Below are positions 54,897-63,872 of a DNA stretch of 64,000 nt, piece by piece. A program made the position numbers and the translations under genes. The DNA comes from Rubripirellula amarantea (GTDB lineage Bacteria; Planctomycetota; Planctomycetia; Pirellulales; Pirellulaceae). The notes beneath the pieces are model-generated. The model worked only from the letters and a program-made list of their open reading frames with translations. It was not told the DNA's origin and ran no database searches. Position 1 is the first letter of the stretch; each line of letters begins with the position of its first letter. The stretch is taken from positions 496,001 through 560,000 of the forward strand of contig NZ_SJPI01000003.1 in the NCBI RefSeq assembly GCF_007859865.1. The letters run 5' to 3'.

Positions 54897-56366
54897 CTAG
54901 TAATCCGCGGGGAGATCATCGCTTGGGACCACCTTGATGTCGGGAGGATCCGCGATCTGCGGGTTGACTTCCAGTAACTGACTTCGTTCGAGTCGACTTC
55001 GGTTCGTTTCAAGCGTGCGGCGATTGATCCAATCACCTTCACGTAAGTCGACCAAGTTCAACATCGTTGTCTCTCGCATGAGATGGGGTTCGCCGTCAAT
55101 GTTGACTCGAATTTCGCCCACTTTCCAACGGTCGCCTTCCGAGATCTTGTAGATCAGGTCGACAACGTTGTCCTCATCTCGCATCACGGTTTGCGGATCA
55201 ACTTCGGCGTAAATGAACCCAAGTTCGCCGTAACCGTAGATCACCTCACCAACATCGCGGCGAAGGATTGAACCGTCGTACATGTCACCCGGCTTTAGCG
55301 ACAGGCGATCTCGCAATGATTGTTCGGTGATGAATTCATTGCCAATGATTTGAATTTCGTTGACTCGGAAACGCGGTCCTTCGTTGACCACATACGTTAC
55401 CGTGATCCACTTACCAGACTCGTCGTACTCCAGATGACGTCCCACGGTCGCCGTTAGGAATCCCAAGTTGTGGTAATAAGCCGCTAGAACGTCAACGTCT
55501 TCGTTGATCTTTTGCAGGTCGGCGGTGTTGTTGATCCATCGGATCACACCGGCCATCGGACCTCTTGAGTTGATGATCTTTTTCAGCCGTGCTTCGGTGA
55601 CGATGGTGGATCCTTCAATTCGAATCTCACGAATTCGTTCTTTAGGACCTTCATTGATTCGGAACACAACAGCGTTCGGGTCGTTTTGCAGACCCACCGA
55701 ACTGAGCACCGAGACTTGGTTGAAGCCTTCGCCTTGGTAATAGTCGATCAAGCGACGACGAGCGGATTCGATCGAAAATTCGTTGAGAGGATCGTTGGGT
55801 GCAAGTCCAGCACGTCCATTCAGCTCACGATCGTTGCAGCCACGATTTCCGTGGAAGATTACTTGAGTGATGATTTCGCGTTCGTGAACCGTGAAAGTCA
55901 CACGCATTTCGCCTTTGGCGATTTCTTCGGTTTTGTAGGTGACATGGTCAAAGGACCCCATGTCGTTGAGCCGACGAACGTCACCCAGGACAGTGTCGTC
56001 ATCGTAGAAGCGACTCGCCCGCGTTTGCAGTTCTTGCATGATGCGGTTGATGCTTACGCGACGGTTGCCGACGATGCGCACCTCGGCCACGATTGCGTCA
56101 CCTTTTTCGCGTCGCACAGCCAAGCCATCGAGGCTATGAATATGTTCGCGGAACTTTGGCTTGGTGTCGGGTGCAGGAGCTTGAGCCCCGCCTCCGCCGC
56201 CGGCGCCCATTCCGCCACCACCGAACTGTGCTCCGACGGGTGTCGCTAAGGTTGCCCCCGCGATCAAAACGCACGCAAACAACGCGACGATCGACACAGA
56301 ATCGCTTGAGACGATCGGCCAGCGAGCACATTGGGAACGTTTGACAGTTGCTTTTAAAATCTGCAT
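54897..56366 (-). CDS. POTRA-domain protein (BamA periplasmic half, no barrel)
   Basis: 489 residues from ATG 56366; the longer frame starts at a TTG (56423). A signal peptide (VSIVALFACVLIAGATLA ... GAQ) is followed by a Gly-rich stretch and five POTRA repeats, each with the V.IxGN/EG pattern: VRIVGNRRVS, VIFHGNRGCN, IRIEGSTIVT, IQIIGNEFIT, IRVNIDGEP. The protein stops after POTRA 5 (DDLPADY) without any barrel strands. In ordinary BamA the barrel follows directly; here it is encoded by the next gene. It would form the periplasmic docking arm of the outer-membrane assembly machine. Confidence 0.88.
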   Translation of the reverse strand: MQILKATVKRSQCARWPIVSSDSVSIVALFACVLIAGATLATPVGAQFGGGGMGAGGGGGAQAPAPDTKPKFREHIHSLDGLAVRREKGDAIVAEVRIVGNRRVSINRIMQELQTRASRFYDDDTVLGDVRRLNDMGSFDHVTYKTEEIAKGEMRVTFTVHEREIITQVIFHGNRGCNDRELNGRAGLAPNDPLNEFSIESARRRLIDYYQGEGFNQVSVLSSVGLQNDPNAVVFRINEGPKERIREIRIEGSTIVTEARLKKIINSRGPMAGVIRWINNTADLQKINEDVDVLAAYYHNLGFLTATVGRHLEYDESGKWITVTYVVNEGPRFRVNEIQIIGNEFITEQSLRDRLSLKPGDMYDGSILRRDVGEVIYGYGELGFIYAEVDPQTVMRDEDNVVDLIYKISEGDRWKVGEIRVNIDGEPHLMRETTMLNLVDLREGDWINRRTLETNRSRLERSQLLEVNPQIADPPDIKVVPSDDLPADY

Positions 56367-56568
56367 GCGTGGACGAAACCGGGAGCATGGAAGGGGAGTT
56401 TCACGACGAGAACCCTCCGACAATCGATGCCGGGACTGTTCTCCATCTGCTAACTACCAATGCTCGCCAAGCGGCCACAAGCCAGATTCAGCCGCAATTT
56501 GGCTAAAACTTCGTTCTGCAACCAGAACCGAAGCTAGCTGCGGCCATTCAGCCACCCCAATTTGCCTG

Positions 56569-57030
56569 CTAGGTGGCATCCGCCGAATGAAGGTTTAGAT
56601 CAACGTTTCCGACAGGCAATTCCAACCAATCGGTGATCATCACGCGCTGAACCAGAGGCTCTTCCAAATGCGAACGGACGATTTCCATCAAACGCTCGCG
56701 GATCTGTGTCTGCGAAGGATCGTCTAGCCAAGACGGGTCCGCTTGCCGCAGGAGTTGCTCGGAAGTTTCACAAATTTCCATGCGCACCTGGGTCAGACGC
56801 TCACGTCCTCGATGAATCTTGGATGGATCAACGACCGCGTGAAGACGAAAGTGATAAACAGTCGCGATATCGCTTGTGCTCTGGAATCGAAATTCGCCAA
56901 TCTCAAAAGCCGTTGATTCGACATCGCTAAGCCTGGCGACGCGACTGCGCACGTACCCAATCACGCCAGCGTGAACCGCGACCATCAACAAAATTAGACT
57001 GGCACCCCAGTAGCGACGAATGAATTGCAC
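56569..57030 (-). CDS. Single-pass membrane protein, weakly FliL-like
   Basis: 153 residues with an N-terminal membrane anchor (YWGASLILLMVAVHAGVIGY) and an exported alpha/beta domain. The end, ERLMEIVRSHLEEPLVQRVM followed by ITDWLELP, has the helix-strand pattern of FliL, but the other residues do not clearly match, so the relation is tentative. It lies 145 bp upstream of the Omp85 genes on the same strand. Function unknown. Confidence 0.6.
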   Translation of the reverse strand: MQFIRRYWGASLILLMVAVHAGVIGYVRSRVARLSDVESTAFEIGEFRFQSTSDIATVYHFRLHAVVDPSKIHRGRERLTQVRMEICETSEQLLRQADPSWLDDPSQTQIRERLMEIVRSHLEEPLVQRVMITDWLELPVGNVDLNLHSADAT

Positions 57031-57301
57031 GAGTTTGTCTCGACATGGAAAACAAGAAACCTAAGGAGCATCGATCAGTGGTCGGTCGTAGCGATTGCAA
57101 TAATTGCGACGATTTAACTCAGAGTTTTTGCCACTGAACGGCCCAGCCAAACCGGAATTCGACCGCTAAACGGTAGGTCATAGCGAAGCACAGTGCGGAT
57201 AAAAGGCTCTAATATTTTGCATCACTGCTCATTGTTCCTGTTGGGAGCTTCCCCGTTCCTGTTGGAAACTTCCCCATTGAAGCGTTCTGCTCGGGCTGCC
57301 T
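57031..57301. other. Intergenic region with a 21-bp direct repeat
   Basis: About 270 bp between divergent genes. Two near-identical 21-bp copies of TTCCTGTTGGGAGCTTCCCC-type sequence lie at about 57235-57276. No gene or RNA recognised. Confidence 0.4.
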
Positions 57302-58282
57302 ATGGCTTCACGAGCCCTCTCTTCCGATCTCTTCCGATCCTGCATGCCCATGCCTCTGCCCTCCGTCGTCCTATTCACCAGCCCTAAAGCGGGTAGCGGT
57401 AAGAATCGCGACCAAATTGATCGGCTGATCTCTCGGCTTCGCCAAGCCAACAACTCCGCCAGCGTTACCGCCAACGTCGCCGAACTGGATGCCTTGCTGC
57501 GTCAAACGGTGAAGCCCATTGTGGTTGCCGCTGGAGGCGATGGAACGATTGGGTTGGTTGCATCGCGATTGGCTGTCTTACAAACCCTAGATAACGTTGC
57601 CCCGGCTCGGTTGATTCCCATGCCGATGGGCACCGAGAATCTACTAGCCCGACAATTTGGGTTTCGCGCCGACGCTGATTATGTTTTCGACAAAATTTAT
57701 CACGGTCATTCCACGCCGATCGACCTTGGTTTCGTTGGTCAAAAACCTTTCCTGAGCATGGTCACATGTGGTTTTGACGGTGAAGTCATTCGTGCGATGC
57801 ATCTGACAAGGCGAGGTCACATCCGCCGGTTCGATTACTGGCGTCCTATTCTTAGAGCGATTCGGCACTATCGTTTTCCCCCTATCATGATCGAAGCCGA
57901 AGGAGTTCCCCCAAGCGACGATAGCCAAGAAGACGACGTTGGTGGGAATGATTCCACGCGAACGATCCAATGCGGTTGGGCGATGGCATTCAATTTGCCT
58001 GTTTACGCTGGCGGCATGACAATCGAACCTCATGCGAAGCCGAACGATGGGCTTCTCGACGTGATCGCGTTTCAAGGCCGAAGCATCCTAAGCGGCTTAC
58101 GCTACGTCGCCGGAATCCGCTTGGGACGACACCTCGAGTTCCCCGATGTCGTTCGTTTCCGAGCGACGACGCTACGCGTTCACTCGTCACATCGCGTACC
58201 GTTCCAACTCGATGGCGATTATGGCGGAAAGCTTCCAATAGAGATCAGAGTGGAACCGTCGGCGATTGAGTTGCTCGTTTAA
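57302..58282 (+). CDS. Diacylglycerol kinase-family lipid kinase (YegS/BmrU type)
   Basis: 326 residues. DAGK catalytic domain: SPKAGSGKN nucleotide-binding loop, [15 protein letters not shown] (GGDGT motif) and [13 protein letters not shown], the counterpart of PLGTGNDFAR. The C-terminal beta domain ends with [16 protein letters not shown]. It phosphorylates a lipid alcohol such as diacylglycerol or a sphingoid base; substrate not readable. ATG 57302 is listed and ATG 57344 would also work. It is followed 64 bp later by kdsA. Confidence 0.88.
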   Translation: MASRALSSDLFRSCMPMPLPSVVLFTSPKAGSGKNRDQIDRLISRLRQANNSASVTANVAELDALLRQTVKPIVVAAGGDGTIGLVASRLAVLQTLDNVAPARLIPMPMGTENLLARQFGFRADADYVFDKIYHGHSTPIDLGFVGQKPFLSMVTCGFDGEVIRAMHLTRRGHIRRFDYWRPILRAIRHYRFPPIMIEAEGVPPSDDSQEDDVGGNDSTRTIQCGWAMAFNLPVYAGGMTIEPHAKPNDGLLDVIAFQGRSILSGLRYVAGIRLGRHLEFPDVVRFRATTLRVHSSHRVPFQLDGDYGGKLPIEIRVEPSAIELLV

Positions 58283-58346
58283 GTCCCGCCGAGCTTTTAT
58301 CAGGTTCCCCCTTTCGCTCGACCCAGCAATTCGACCAGAATCGGGA

Positions 58347-59252
58347 ATGAGCCAAACCACCCCCTCAACCGTTGATCCTGTTTCGATTGGTCCCTATCGC
58401 TGCGGTGACGCCGAACCGCTGCTCCTGATCGCAGGCCCCTGCGTGCTGCAGACCTATGAATTGTCGATGCAGATTGCTGATGTGCTCTGTCGAATCAATG
58501 ATCGTGACGATGTGAACGTTGTGTTCAAGGCATCGTTCGACAAGGCCAATCGCACCAGCCTGACGGCTCGCCGAGGCCCAGGCATCGACGAAGGTTTGAA
58601 GATGCTTGATCGCATTGGCGAAAAAAGCGGTCTGCCCAAAACCACGGACCTCCATTTGCCGGATCAGGCCGACGCGGTAGCTCAGGTTTGCGACCTGCTT
58701 CAAATCCCGGCTTTTCTGGCTAGGCAAACTGATTTGATCGTTGCCGCAGCTCAGACAGGTCGTCCGCTCAACGTCAAGAAAGGTCAATTCATGTCGCCGG
58801 GCGATATGAAATATGTGGTCGAAAAAGCCCGAGGATCCTTCGCCGAGAGTCCTCATGCGAATCCGGCCAGTTCGGCTCCGAACCCGGAAGCCGCGGGTCG
58901 AAAGGGGGGCGTGATGTTGTGCGAACGCGGGACATTTTTTGGCTACGGACGACTGGTCAACGACATGCAGTCGCTACCACTGATGCGAGCTTTGGGAGTC
59001 CCGGTCGTGTTCGATGCCACGCACAGCGTGCAGCAGCCCGGCGGATTAGGAGGTGCGACGGGTGGAAACCGAGAAATGGTCGAACCACTTGCCCGAGCCG
59101 CCGTAGCAATGAGTACGGATGCCCTCTTTTTCGAAACTCATCCTGACCCCGACACCTCGCCCAGCGACGGTGCCAATATGATCCCGCTCGATCGCTTTGA
59201 AGCGACCATCGACCGGCTGCTCAAACTGCGCCAAACCGTTTCCAGCTTGTGA
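58347..59252 (+). CDS. kdsA: 3-deoxy-8-phosphooctulonate (Kdo8P) synthase
   Basis: 301 residues from ATG 58347. It makes Kdo-8-phosphate from arabinose-5-phosphate and PEP for lipopolysaccharide. The motif IAGPCVLQ carries the Cys that marks the metal-dependent class; metal-independent enzymes have Asn there. Other family motifs are [24 protein letters not shown] and [12 protein letters not shown]. An insertion of about 20 Ala/Pro/Asn-rich residues precedes the [12 protein letters not shown] block and is not in typical KdsA. Its presence implies a Gram-negative type outer membrane with Kdo. Confidence 0.94.
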   Translation: MSQTTPSTVDPVSIGPYRCGDAEPLLLIAGPCVLQTYELSMQIADVLCRINDRDDVNVVFKASFDKANRTSLTARRGPGIDEGLKMLDRIGEKSGLPKTTDLHLPDQADAVAQVCDLLQIPAFLARQTDLIVAAAQTGRPLNVKKGQFMSPGDMKYVVEKARGSFAESPHANPASSAPNPEAAGRKGGVMLCERGTFFGYGRLVNDMQSLPLMRALGVPVVFDATHSVQQPGGLGGATGGNREMVEPLARAAVAMSTDALFFETHPDPDTSPSDGANMIPLDRFEATIDRLLKLRQTVSSL

Positions 59253-59289
59253 CTCCTGCTTCAGTACTTTGACCCCTCCTGTGTAATTG

Positions 59290-61110
59290 ATGGCAGCACT
59301 GTTTTTGACTCCAGCAACTCGCCGCGCCCCCTTGGGGTTGCTCAATCAGTCAAGAGCTGCGGTGCTCGCTGCGATGTCGTTATTCGCGGTCGCAATTCTA
59401 TTGGCGGGTGGCTGCTCGGACGACAGCGACGCGGTTCGCGAAATTCAGGCCCAGCGGCAAAACCGAATGCAATCTCGCAGCGTCCAAGACCACTTGGGTG
59501 CAACGCATAATTTGTTACGACGTTTGTTCGAACTGAATGACCGCGAGGCTCGGCGACAAATCACTTATCACCTTAACCGCTGGCAAGAGGAATCCACTCG
59601 CGGGAAAGATTCAGAGCAAGCCGACATCACCCCATTAGTTTCGACTTACGAGCCATGGCTAAGTGACGAAACTCGGGCACAACGAGTCGAGCGTACGACC
59701 TTTGTCGGAACTGATCTTCCCCACCTTCGAGACAGCTATCTCGCCCGACAAATTGTTTCCTGGGTCGATGTTGATTCTCACGACGATCCCCTATTTGCCG
59801 ATTGGTTCAAATCGCTAGAGGGAAAGTTAGACGAGAGGCAAATCCTTAAGCTGAAAACGACCCACCGCCTTTTCGATTGGTGTGTACGCAATATTGCGTA
59901 CGAACCTGAAGTCCCGACCACACCCGCACCGCCAGCCCCGACATTGACGAAGGGGCTAACCTTCCGTGCCCCAGGCTACCGTCAAACCCAATATCAAACA
60001 TTATGGCGAGGCACCGGGGATGCATGGCAATTAGCAGGCGTATTCACTCAGCTTTGCCGGCAAGCTGATATCCCAGCGTTCATCTTGGCTTTGGCCAATG
60101 ACGAAGACGGATCGCTAAAACCTTGGTCAGTAGGCGTATTGATTGGCAAAGAGATTTACCTGTACGAACCCGAGCTTGGAATTCCGATTCCCCTGCCCAC
60201 CGAGGCCGGAATTGCGACACTCGGTCAAGCTCGCAGTGATGCAGCGGTGCTTCGACGTTTGAATGTACCAGGCTTTTTCGATTACCCCTATTCCAAGTCC
60301 GACATAAGCCAGTCGATCGCGCTGCTGAACGTGGTACCTGAAGCCATCAGTCCACGTATGAAACAACTTCAAAATGGTCTGACCGGCGAACGTCGCATGA
60401 TCACCTATGTGGATGCTGACCGGTTAGCGAAAGAAATCGACGATGTACGGGGCATCGCTGGTGTGCGTTTGTGGAAAGTGCCGTTGCAGGCCGAGGTCTA
60501 TGCCGAAGACATCGCAAAAGCTGCCGAACGTGATTTGATGTTCCAGTTTTGGTACCGGTCTCGCTGGGCAATCTTGGAAGGCGAAATCCCGTCTTCCAAG
60601 CAACTCGCCAAGGCACGTTGGCAACATCTACACGGTCAATTCGACTCGATCGAAGAAGAGAACATCCAGGGTGCTCGGCCGCTTTACCTGACTCAACGTG
60701 CGCCTGAATTTGAGCTCGAAGACTTGGCTATCGATGTTGAACTGCAGAAGGCCTATGGCATTCGCCGCCAATTAGGAACCGCATCCGACATCTACGAACG
60801 TCAAGTCCAACAGGCTCAGGTGATGATGCGAATGAGCAAGCGCACCGCCACTTATTGGATCAGCTTGGTTCAATATGACGATGGTCGTTACGACACTTCA
60901 AAGTCCTGGCTCGTCAAACGAGTTCTCGATGATGAACAGCGTTCTCAGTGGGAAAACTCGGCGGTCTACAACGCAGCGCGTGCAGCCGAGCGAACCGGTG
61001 AAATCGACGAGGCGATGGAACTGTACAAGTCCGAAAAGAACGCCCGACCCCATGGAAGCAGAATCCGAGCGCGCCTGCTCGGTAGGACATCCGAAAGCAC
61101 CGACGACTAA
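59290..61110 (+). CDS. Lipoprotein with degenerate transglutaminase-like domain
   Basis: 606 residues from ATG 59290. The lipoprotein signal ends AILLAGGC. The central region (about 190-330) follows the transglutaminase-core pattern: FDWCVRNIAYEP, then GTGDAWQLAGVFTQLCRQADIP, then YLYEPELGIPIPLP. In active enzymes the GxGxC Cys is nucleophile and His/Asp follow; here the Cys position is Trp and the His position is not His, so it is probably a binding or structural protein. The C-terminal part is helical with TPR-like spacing (ARAAERTGEIDEAMELYKSE). It is 37 bp after kdsA on the same strand. Confidence 0.72.
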   Translation: MAALFLTPATRRAPLGLLNQSRAAVLAAMSLFAVAILLAGGCSDDSDAVREIQAQRQNRMQSRSVQDHLGATHNLLRRLFELNDREARRQITYHLNRWQEESTRGKDSEQADITPLVSTYEPWLSDETRAQRVERTTFVGTDLPHLRDSYLARQIVSWVDVDSHDDPLFADWFKSLEGKLDERQILKLKTTHRLFDWCVRNIAYEPEVPTTPAPPAPTLTKGLTFRAPGYRQTQYQTLWRGTGDAWQLAGVFTQLCRQADIPAFILALANDEDGSLKPWSVGVLIGKEIYLYEPELGIPIPLPTEAGIATLGQARSDAAVLRRLNVPGFFDYPYSKSDISQSIALLNVVPEAISPRMKQLQNGLTGERRMITYVDADRLAKEIDDVRGIAGVRLWKVPLQAEVYAEDIAKAAERDLMFQFWYRSRWAILEGEIPSSKQLAKARWQHLHGQFDSIEEENIQGARPLYLTQRAPEFELEDLAIDVELQKAYGIRRQLGTASDIYERQVQQAQVMMRMSKRTATYWISLVQYDDGRYDTSKSWLVKRVLDDEQRSQWENSAVYNAARAAERTGEIDEAMELYKSEKNARPHGSRIRARLLGRTSESTDD

Positions 61111-61150
61111 TCGCAAAAGCGATTCCTCAGTGATCTGTCGTGTCGGAACT

Positions 61151-61717
61151 CTATCCTTGAAGTCGCTCAAGTCGTATTCTCGCGACGTGTTGGGCGATCA
61201 AGGGAAAGGCGGCATCGACAATTCCAGTAGCGGCAAGCGATGCCGCAGTGAACTCGTTGGGAATATCGCACGACTTCAATAGCACTAGCTCGTCTGCATT
61301 GAGCCTGATGGCCAAGTGAGCGGCGATCGAGTCCGTCGTCGTTCGCCAATCCTGAGGCAAACGTGAATCATCGCCTGGGCGATAGAACGCTCCCACCCGA
61401 ACCAAACGTGTTGCTGCAGCCGAGTTCTGCTCACTCAGATCCTGCAACATTTCGGGTGACCTGATTGCCTCCCACGCGGGAAACCAGTCACTAACAACCT
61501 GAAACATTGCATCAAGCAAATCGATGCAGTGCCAGTGAGTAGCAACCGGGTCCAATGAATGAACCGTGTCGAGCTCGCGGATCGCATCGATGACTTTGCC
61601 GCCACCAAAGATCAACACATTCGTCGCTGGTTCCTGACATCCAATCCAATCTTGGAGCGTATCAACCAACATTGGATTAAGCAATAAACTACCGCCGACC
61701 TTAACCACCCGAATCAC
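61151..61717 (-). CDS. mfnE: MfnE-like amino acid kinase-fold enzyme (methanofuran biosynthesis)
   Basis: 188-residue amino-acid-kinase-fold protein. Motifs: VVKVGGSLL at the N-terminus, IFGGGKVID, and TTTDSIAAHLAIRLNADEL with LLKSCDIP. In methanogens MfnE phosphorylates a furan alcohol phosphate in methanofuran assembly; small kinases of this type also occur in bacterial tetrahydromethanopterin clusters. It overlaps the MfnF-like gene by 4 bp and is the last of the three-gene unit. The assignment rests strongly on the neighbours. Confidence 0.75.
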   Translation of the reverse strand: MIRVVKVGGSLLLNPMLVDTLQDWIGCQEPATNVLIFGGGKVIDAIRELDTVHSLDPVATHWHCIDLLDAMFQVVSDWFPAWEAIRSPEMLQDLSEQNSAAATRLVRVGAFYRPGDDSRLPQDWRTTTDSIAAHLAIRLNADELVLLKSCDIPNEFTAASLAATGIVDAAFPLIAQHVARIRLERLQG

Positions 61718-62784
61718 GCACGACTCCGAATTGTCTTAGCCAATAAAACACCGACCGCGTACGCAGGAAAGCACCGCGAGACTTCCGCGTTAAAAATCTG
61801 GCCAAGTCTCAACACGTCGCGATCCGCTGGCACGCGCAGCAGTTCCCCGCCGTGTCCAATCATCACAATCGTGCCACCATTATCGATACCGTCAAAAGCG
61901 AGTTGAACTTCGTGTTGAGCTGCAGTCATCACCTGGGCTGACAAATCACGTGCCAGAGAAATGTCGACCCTACGGTGATCTAGCCCAATCATGCGAGCCA
62001 TTCGATTCGCGGCCATCTCTATTGTTCTTGGTCGCTGGTCCGCCGATTGACAATCTTGGGCGTCTTCGCTGTTTTTACCAAGAATCAGCATTACATCGTC
62101 CATCGTCGCAAACACTTCATTCATCACGCGCACGTTTCGTCCTCGGAAACGCAAACTTGAAACCAATGAGCAAACCGGAGTTCGGCCGCAACCGAGATAG
62201 ACAAGCGAACCTTCGACCAAGCGATCAAAATCAGTGCACGAGGCCGTAGCGACCTTACCCGCCTTGATAGGAACGATATCCGTGGTCGTCGATCCAACGT
62301 CCACGACCATTGCGTCATCAACGGCGCCGCTCGAAGCGGCATGGCGTAAGGCGATGTCGTTTCCGAAATACTCTTCAGCAATACATTTTGCGGAAGCATG
62401 CCAATTCGATGCGGCAACCGCATCGGGATTCTGCTTTGCCGCCGAACCACCCACGAATTCGCCTTCGACGGTATAGAAACAAACATCGGCGTTAAATCGT
62501 TTGGATGCAGCAACCGCCGAGTCAACAATCTTGGAGACACCTTCGCGGCGATCAAAGAAACAATCGGCAAGCTCGCCTGTCATCGTTACTGCAAGCGACG
62601 AAAACTCAAACGGAACCAACATGTCGGCCAAAGCATCGCATAGCCGATCGGAATCAGACCACATAGGAAAAAACTGACTTGCCGCATTGCCAAGCAAATC
62701 AGAGACCTTCAAGTTTGCACCACCGATGTCAATGCCGACAACACGAGCGGTATCGCAATGCCCAGTGTCTTCCAACGTTTTCAC
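61714..62784 (-). CDS. mfnF: MfnF-like hydantoinase/ASKHA-fold enzyme (H4MPT-linked C1 pathway)
   Basis: 356 residues of the hydantoinase/oxoprolinase-type ASKHA fold, matching the family first noticed as linked to tetrahydromethanopterin C1 transfer. Phosphate-binding loops are GIDIGGANLKVSD near the start and DVGSTTTDIVPI in the middle, with GHGGELLRVP near the end. In methanogens MfnF joins the furan to gamma-glutamyl-tyramine. It is 59 bp after the ATP-grasp gene and overlaps the MfnE-like gene (ATGA). Confidence 0.8.
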   Translation of the reverse strand: MKTLEDTGHCDTARVVGIDIGGANLKVSDLLGNAASQFFPMWSDSDRLCDALADMLVPFEFSSLAVTMTGELADCFFDRREGVSKIVDSAVAASKRFNADVCFYTVEGEFVGGSAAKQNPDAVAASNWHASAKCIAEEYFGNDIALRHAASSGAVDDAMVVDVGSTTTDIVPIKAGKVATASCTDFDRLVEGSLVYLGCGRTPVCSLVSSLRFRGRNVRVMNEVFATMDDVMLILGKNSEDAQDCQSADQRPRTIEMAANRMARMIGLDHRRVDISLARDLSAQVMTAAQHEVQLAFDGIDNGGTIVMIGHGGELLRVPADRDVLRLGQIFNAEVSRCFPAYAVGVLLAKTIRSRA

Positions 62785-62843
62785 TTACCGTTTCAAATCG
62801 CAAGAGGTCGAAGGAAGCGCACCATAAAAAGCACCGCCGAGGT

Positions 62844-63872
62844 CTAGGTTGATTCCGTGACCATATCGTTGACCCAAACCGTACCCTCGGGAGTCCAACG
62901 AACGGTATCAACACTGGTTGAACACGTGATCGGCCCGGACTCTAGGTCAAACAACCTAGCGGTAATATTGCCGTGAATCATACGGCGCAGCCCAACGTAA
63001 GACGTCGTTAGACGCGGATTGATTTCAATCACGTAATCGGCCGATGGATCATCACCGAGTAACAGGTCAACTCCAACGAAACCACGAACGGTAGGCGGCA
63101 TGGCTTCAATCGCCCGCATCGCAAGCGCTGCAGCGCGGCGTTGTGCGTCGTCGTCTAAAGGCCCCTGGCCCCCGTTGTACTCGCATGTAACATCACAAAG
63201 ATTCTGCGAGACCGCGGGCAAAAACGTTTGTTGCGTAGGCGATGCCACCATAGCAATCGACACGGCGCGACCTGGCATCCAAGCCTGCAACAGCGAACTT
63301 TCATGAAGTTCCGCGTTGGCTTCTTCGAGCGAATCAAATGTTCGCAGCTCTTGGGTCCCGCATCCGTCGCGCGGCTTCACTATGTACTTGCTGAAACCTT
63401 TGCACTCTTCGGCATACCGACGGTCCGAGGTCGCCATATAAATAGGGTGCGCCACACCGGCACCAATCAATGCTCTCGCCGTGAGCAATTTATCGCTAGC
63501 GGTCCGAAGAAAGTCGCCACTCCCTGCGATCACGTCTACTCCGCCAGCGCGTAGCATAGCGACGGACTTCGCGAGAATCCCATCGCTTTCGGGTGCGACA
63601 ATCAAGGCGGCGTCGCAAGACTGGGCGGCTTCGACCCATTGAGACCAATGTGGCTTGCTAGGGTCGATTGTAACAATTTGTTGCCCGGGAACCAATTCAT
63701 CAGCATCAAAGCGAGGATCGACAGGAATCACGGCTTCGGCGATTTCAGACAAATCGCTGACCACAGCGTGCAACATCGCCGAGCCCTCTTGCCGAAGGCT
63801 TCTGGGTATTTTTTCCAAGGGAAGTTCCGCGAGTCCGCCACCGCAAACGTACTCACCCACAAAAATCCGCAT
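62844..63872 (-). CDS. ATP-grasp ligase (MfnD / methylotroph Orf17-like)
   Basis: 342 residues from ATG 63872, supported by GGGGAG 7 bp upstream; an upstream start at 63953 has none. N-terminal domain: MRIFVGEYVCGGGLA. ATP-grasp core: KYIVKPRDGCGTQEL nucleotide loop and VIEINPRLTTSYVGLR with the metal-binding Glu-x-Asn. ATP-grasp enzymes ligate carboxylates to amines; MfnD joins tyramine or tyrosine to glutamate in methanofuran synthesis, and an ATP-grasp gene is part of methylotroph H4MPT clusters. First gene of the three-gene unit. Confidence 0.78.
   Translation of the reverse strand: MRIFVGEYVCGGGLAELPLEKIPRSLRQEGSAMLHAVVSDLSEIAEAVIPVDPRFDADELVPGQQIVTIDPSKPHWSQWVEAAQSCDAALIVAPESDGILAKSVAMLRAGGVDVIAGSGDFLRTASDKLLTARALIGAGVAHPIYMATSDRRYAEECKGFSKYIVKPRDGCGTQELRTFDSLEEANAELHESSLLQAWMPGRAVSIAMVASPTQQTFLPAVSQNLCDVTCEYNGGQGPLDDDAQRRAAALAMRAIEAMPPTVRGFVGVDLLLGDDPSADYVIEINPRLTTSYVGLRRMIHGNITARLFDLESGPITCSTSVDTVRWTPEGTVWVNDMVTEST

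Noticed and set aside
52895-56423. Frameshift or sequencing error splitting a single BamA gene
   Set aside because: The barrel gene begins with its own lipoprotein signal and lipidated Cys, and the POTRA gene ends after a complete fifth POTRA domain, so simple frame repair would not restore a normal BamA.
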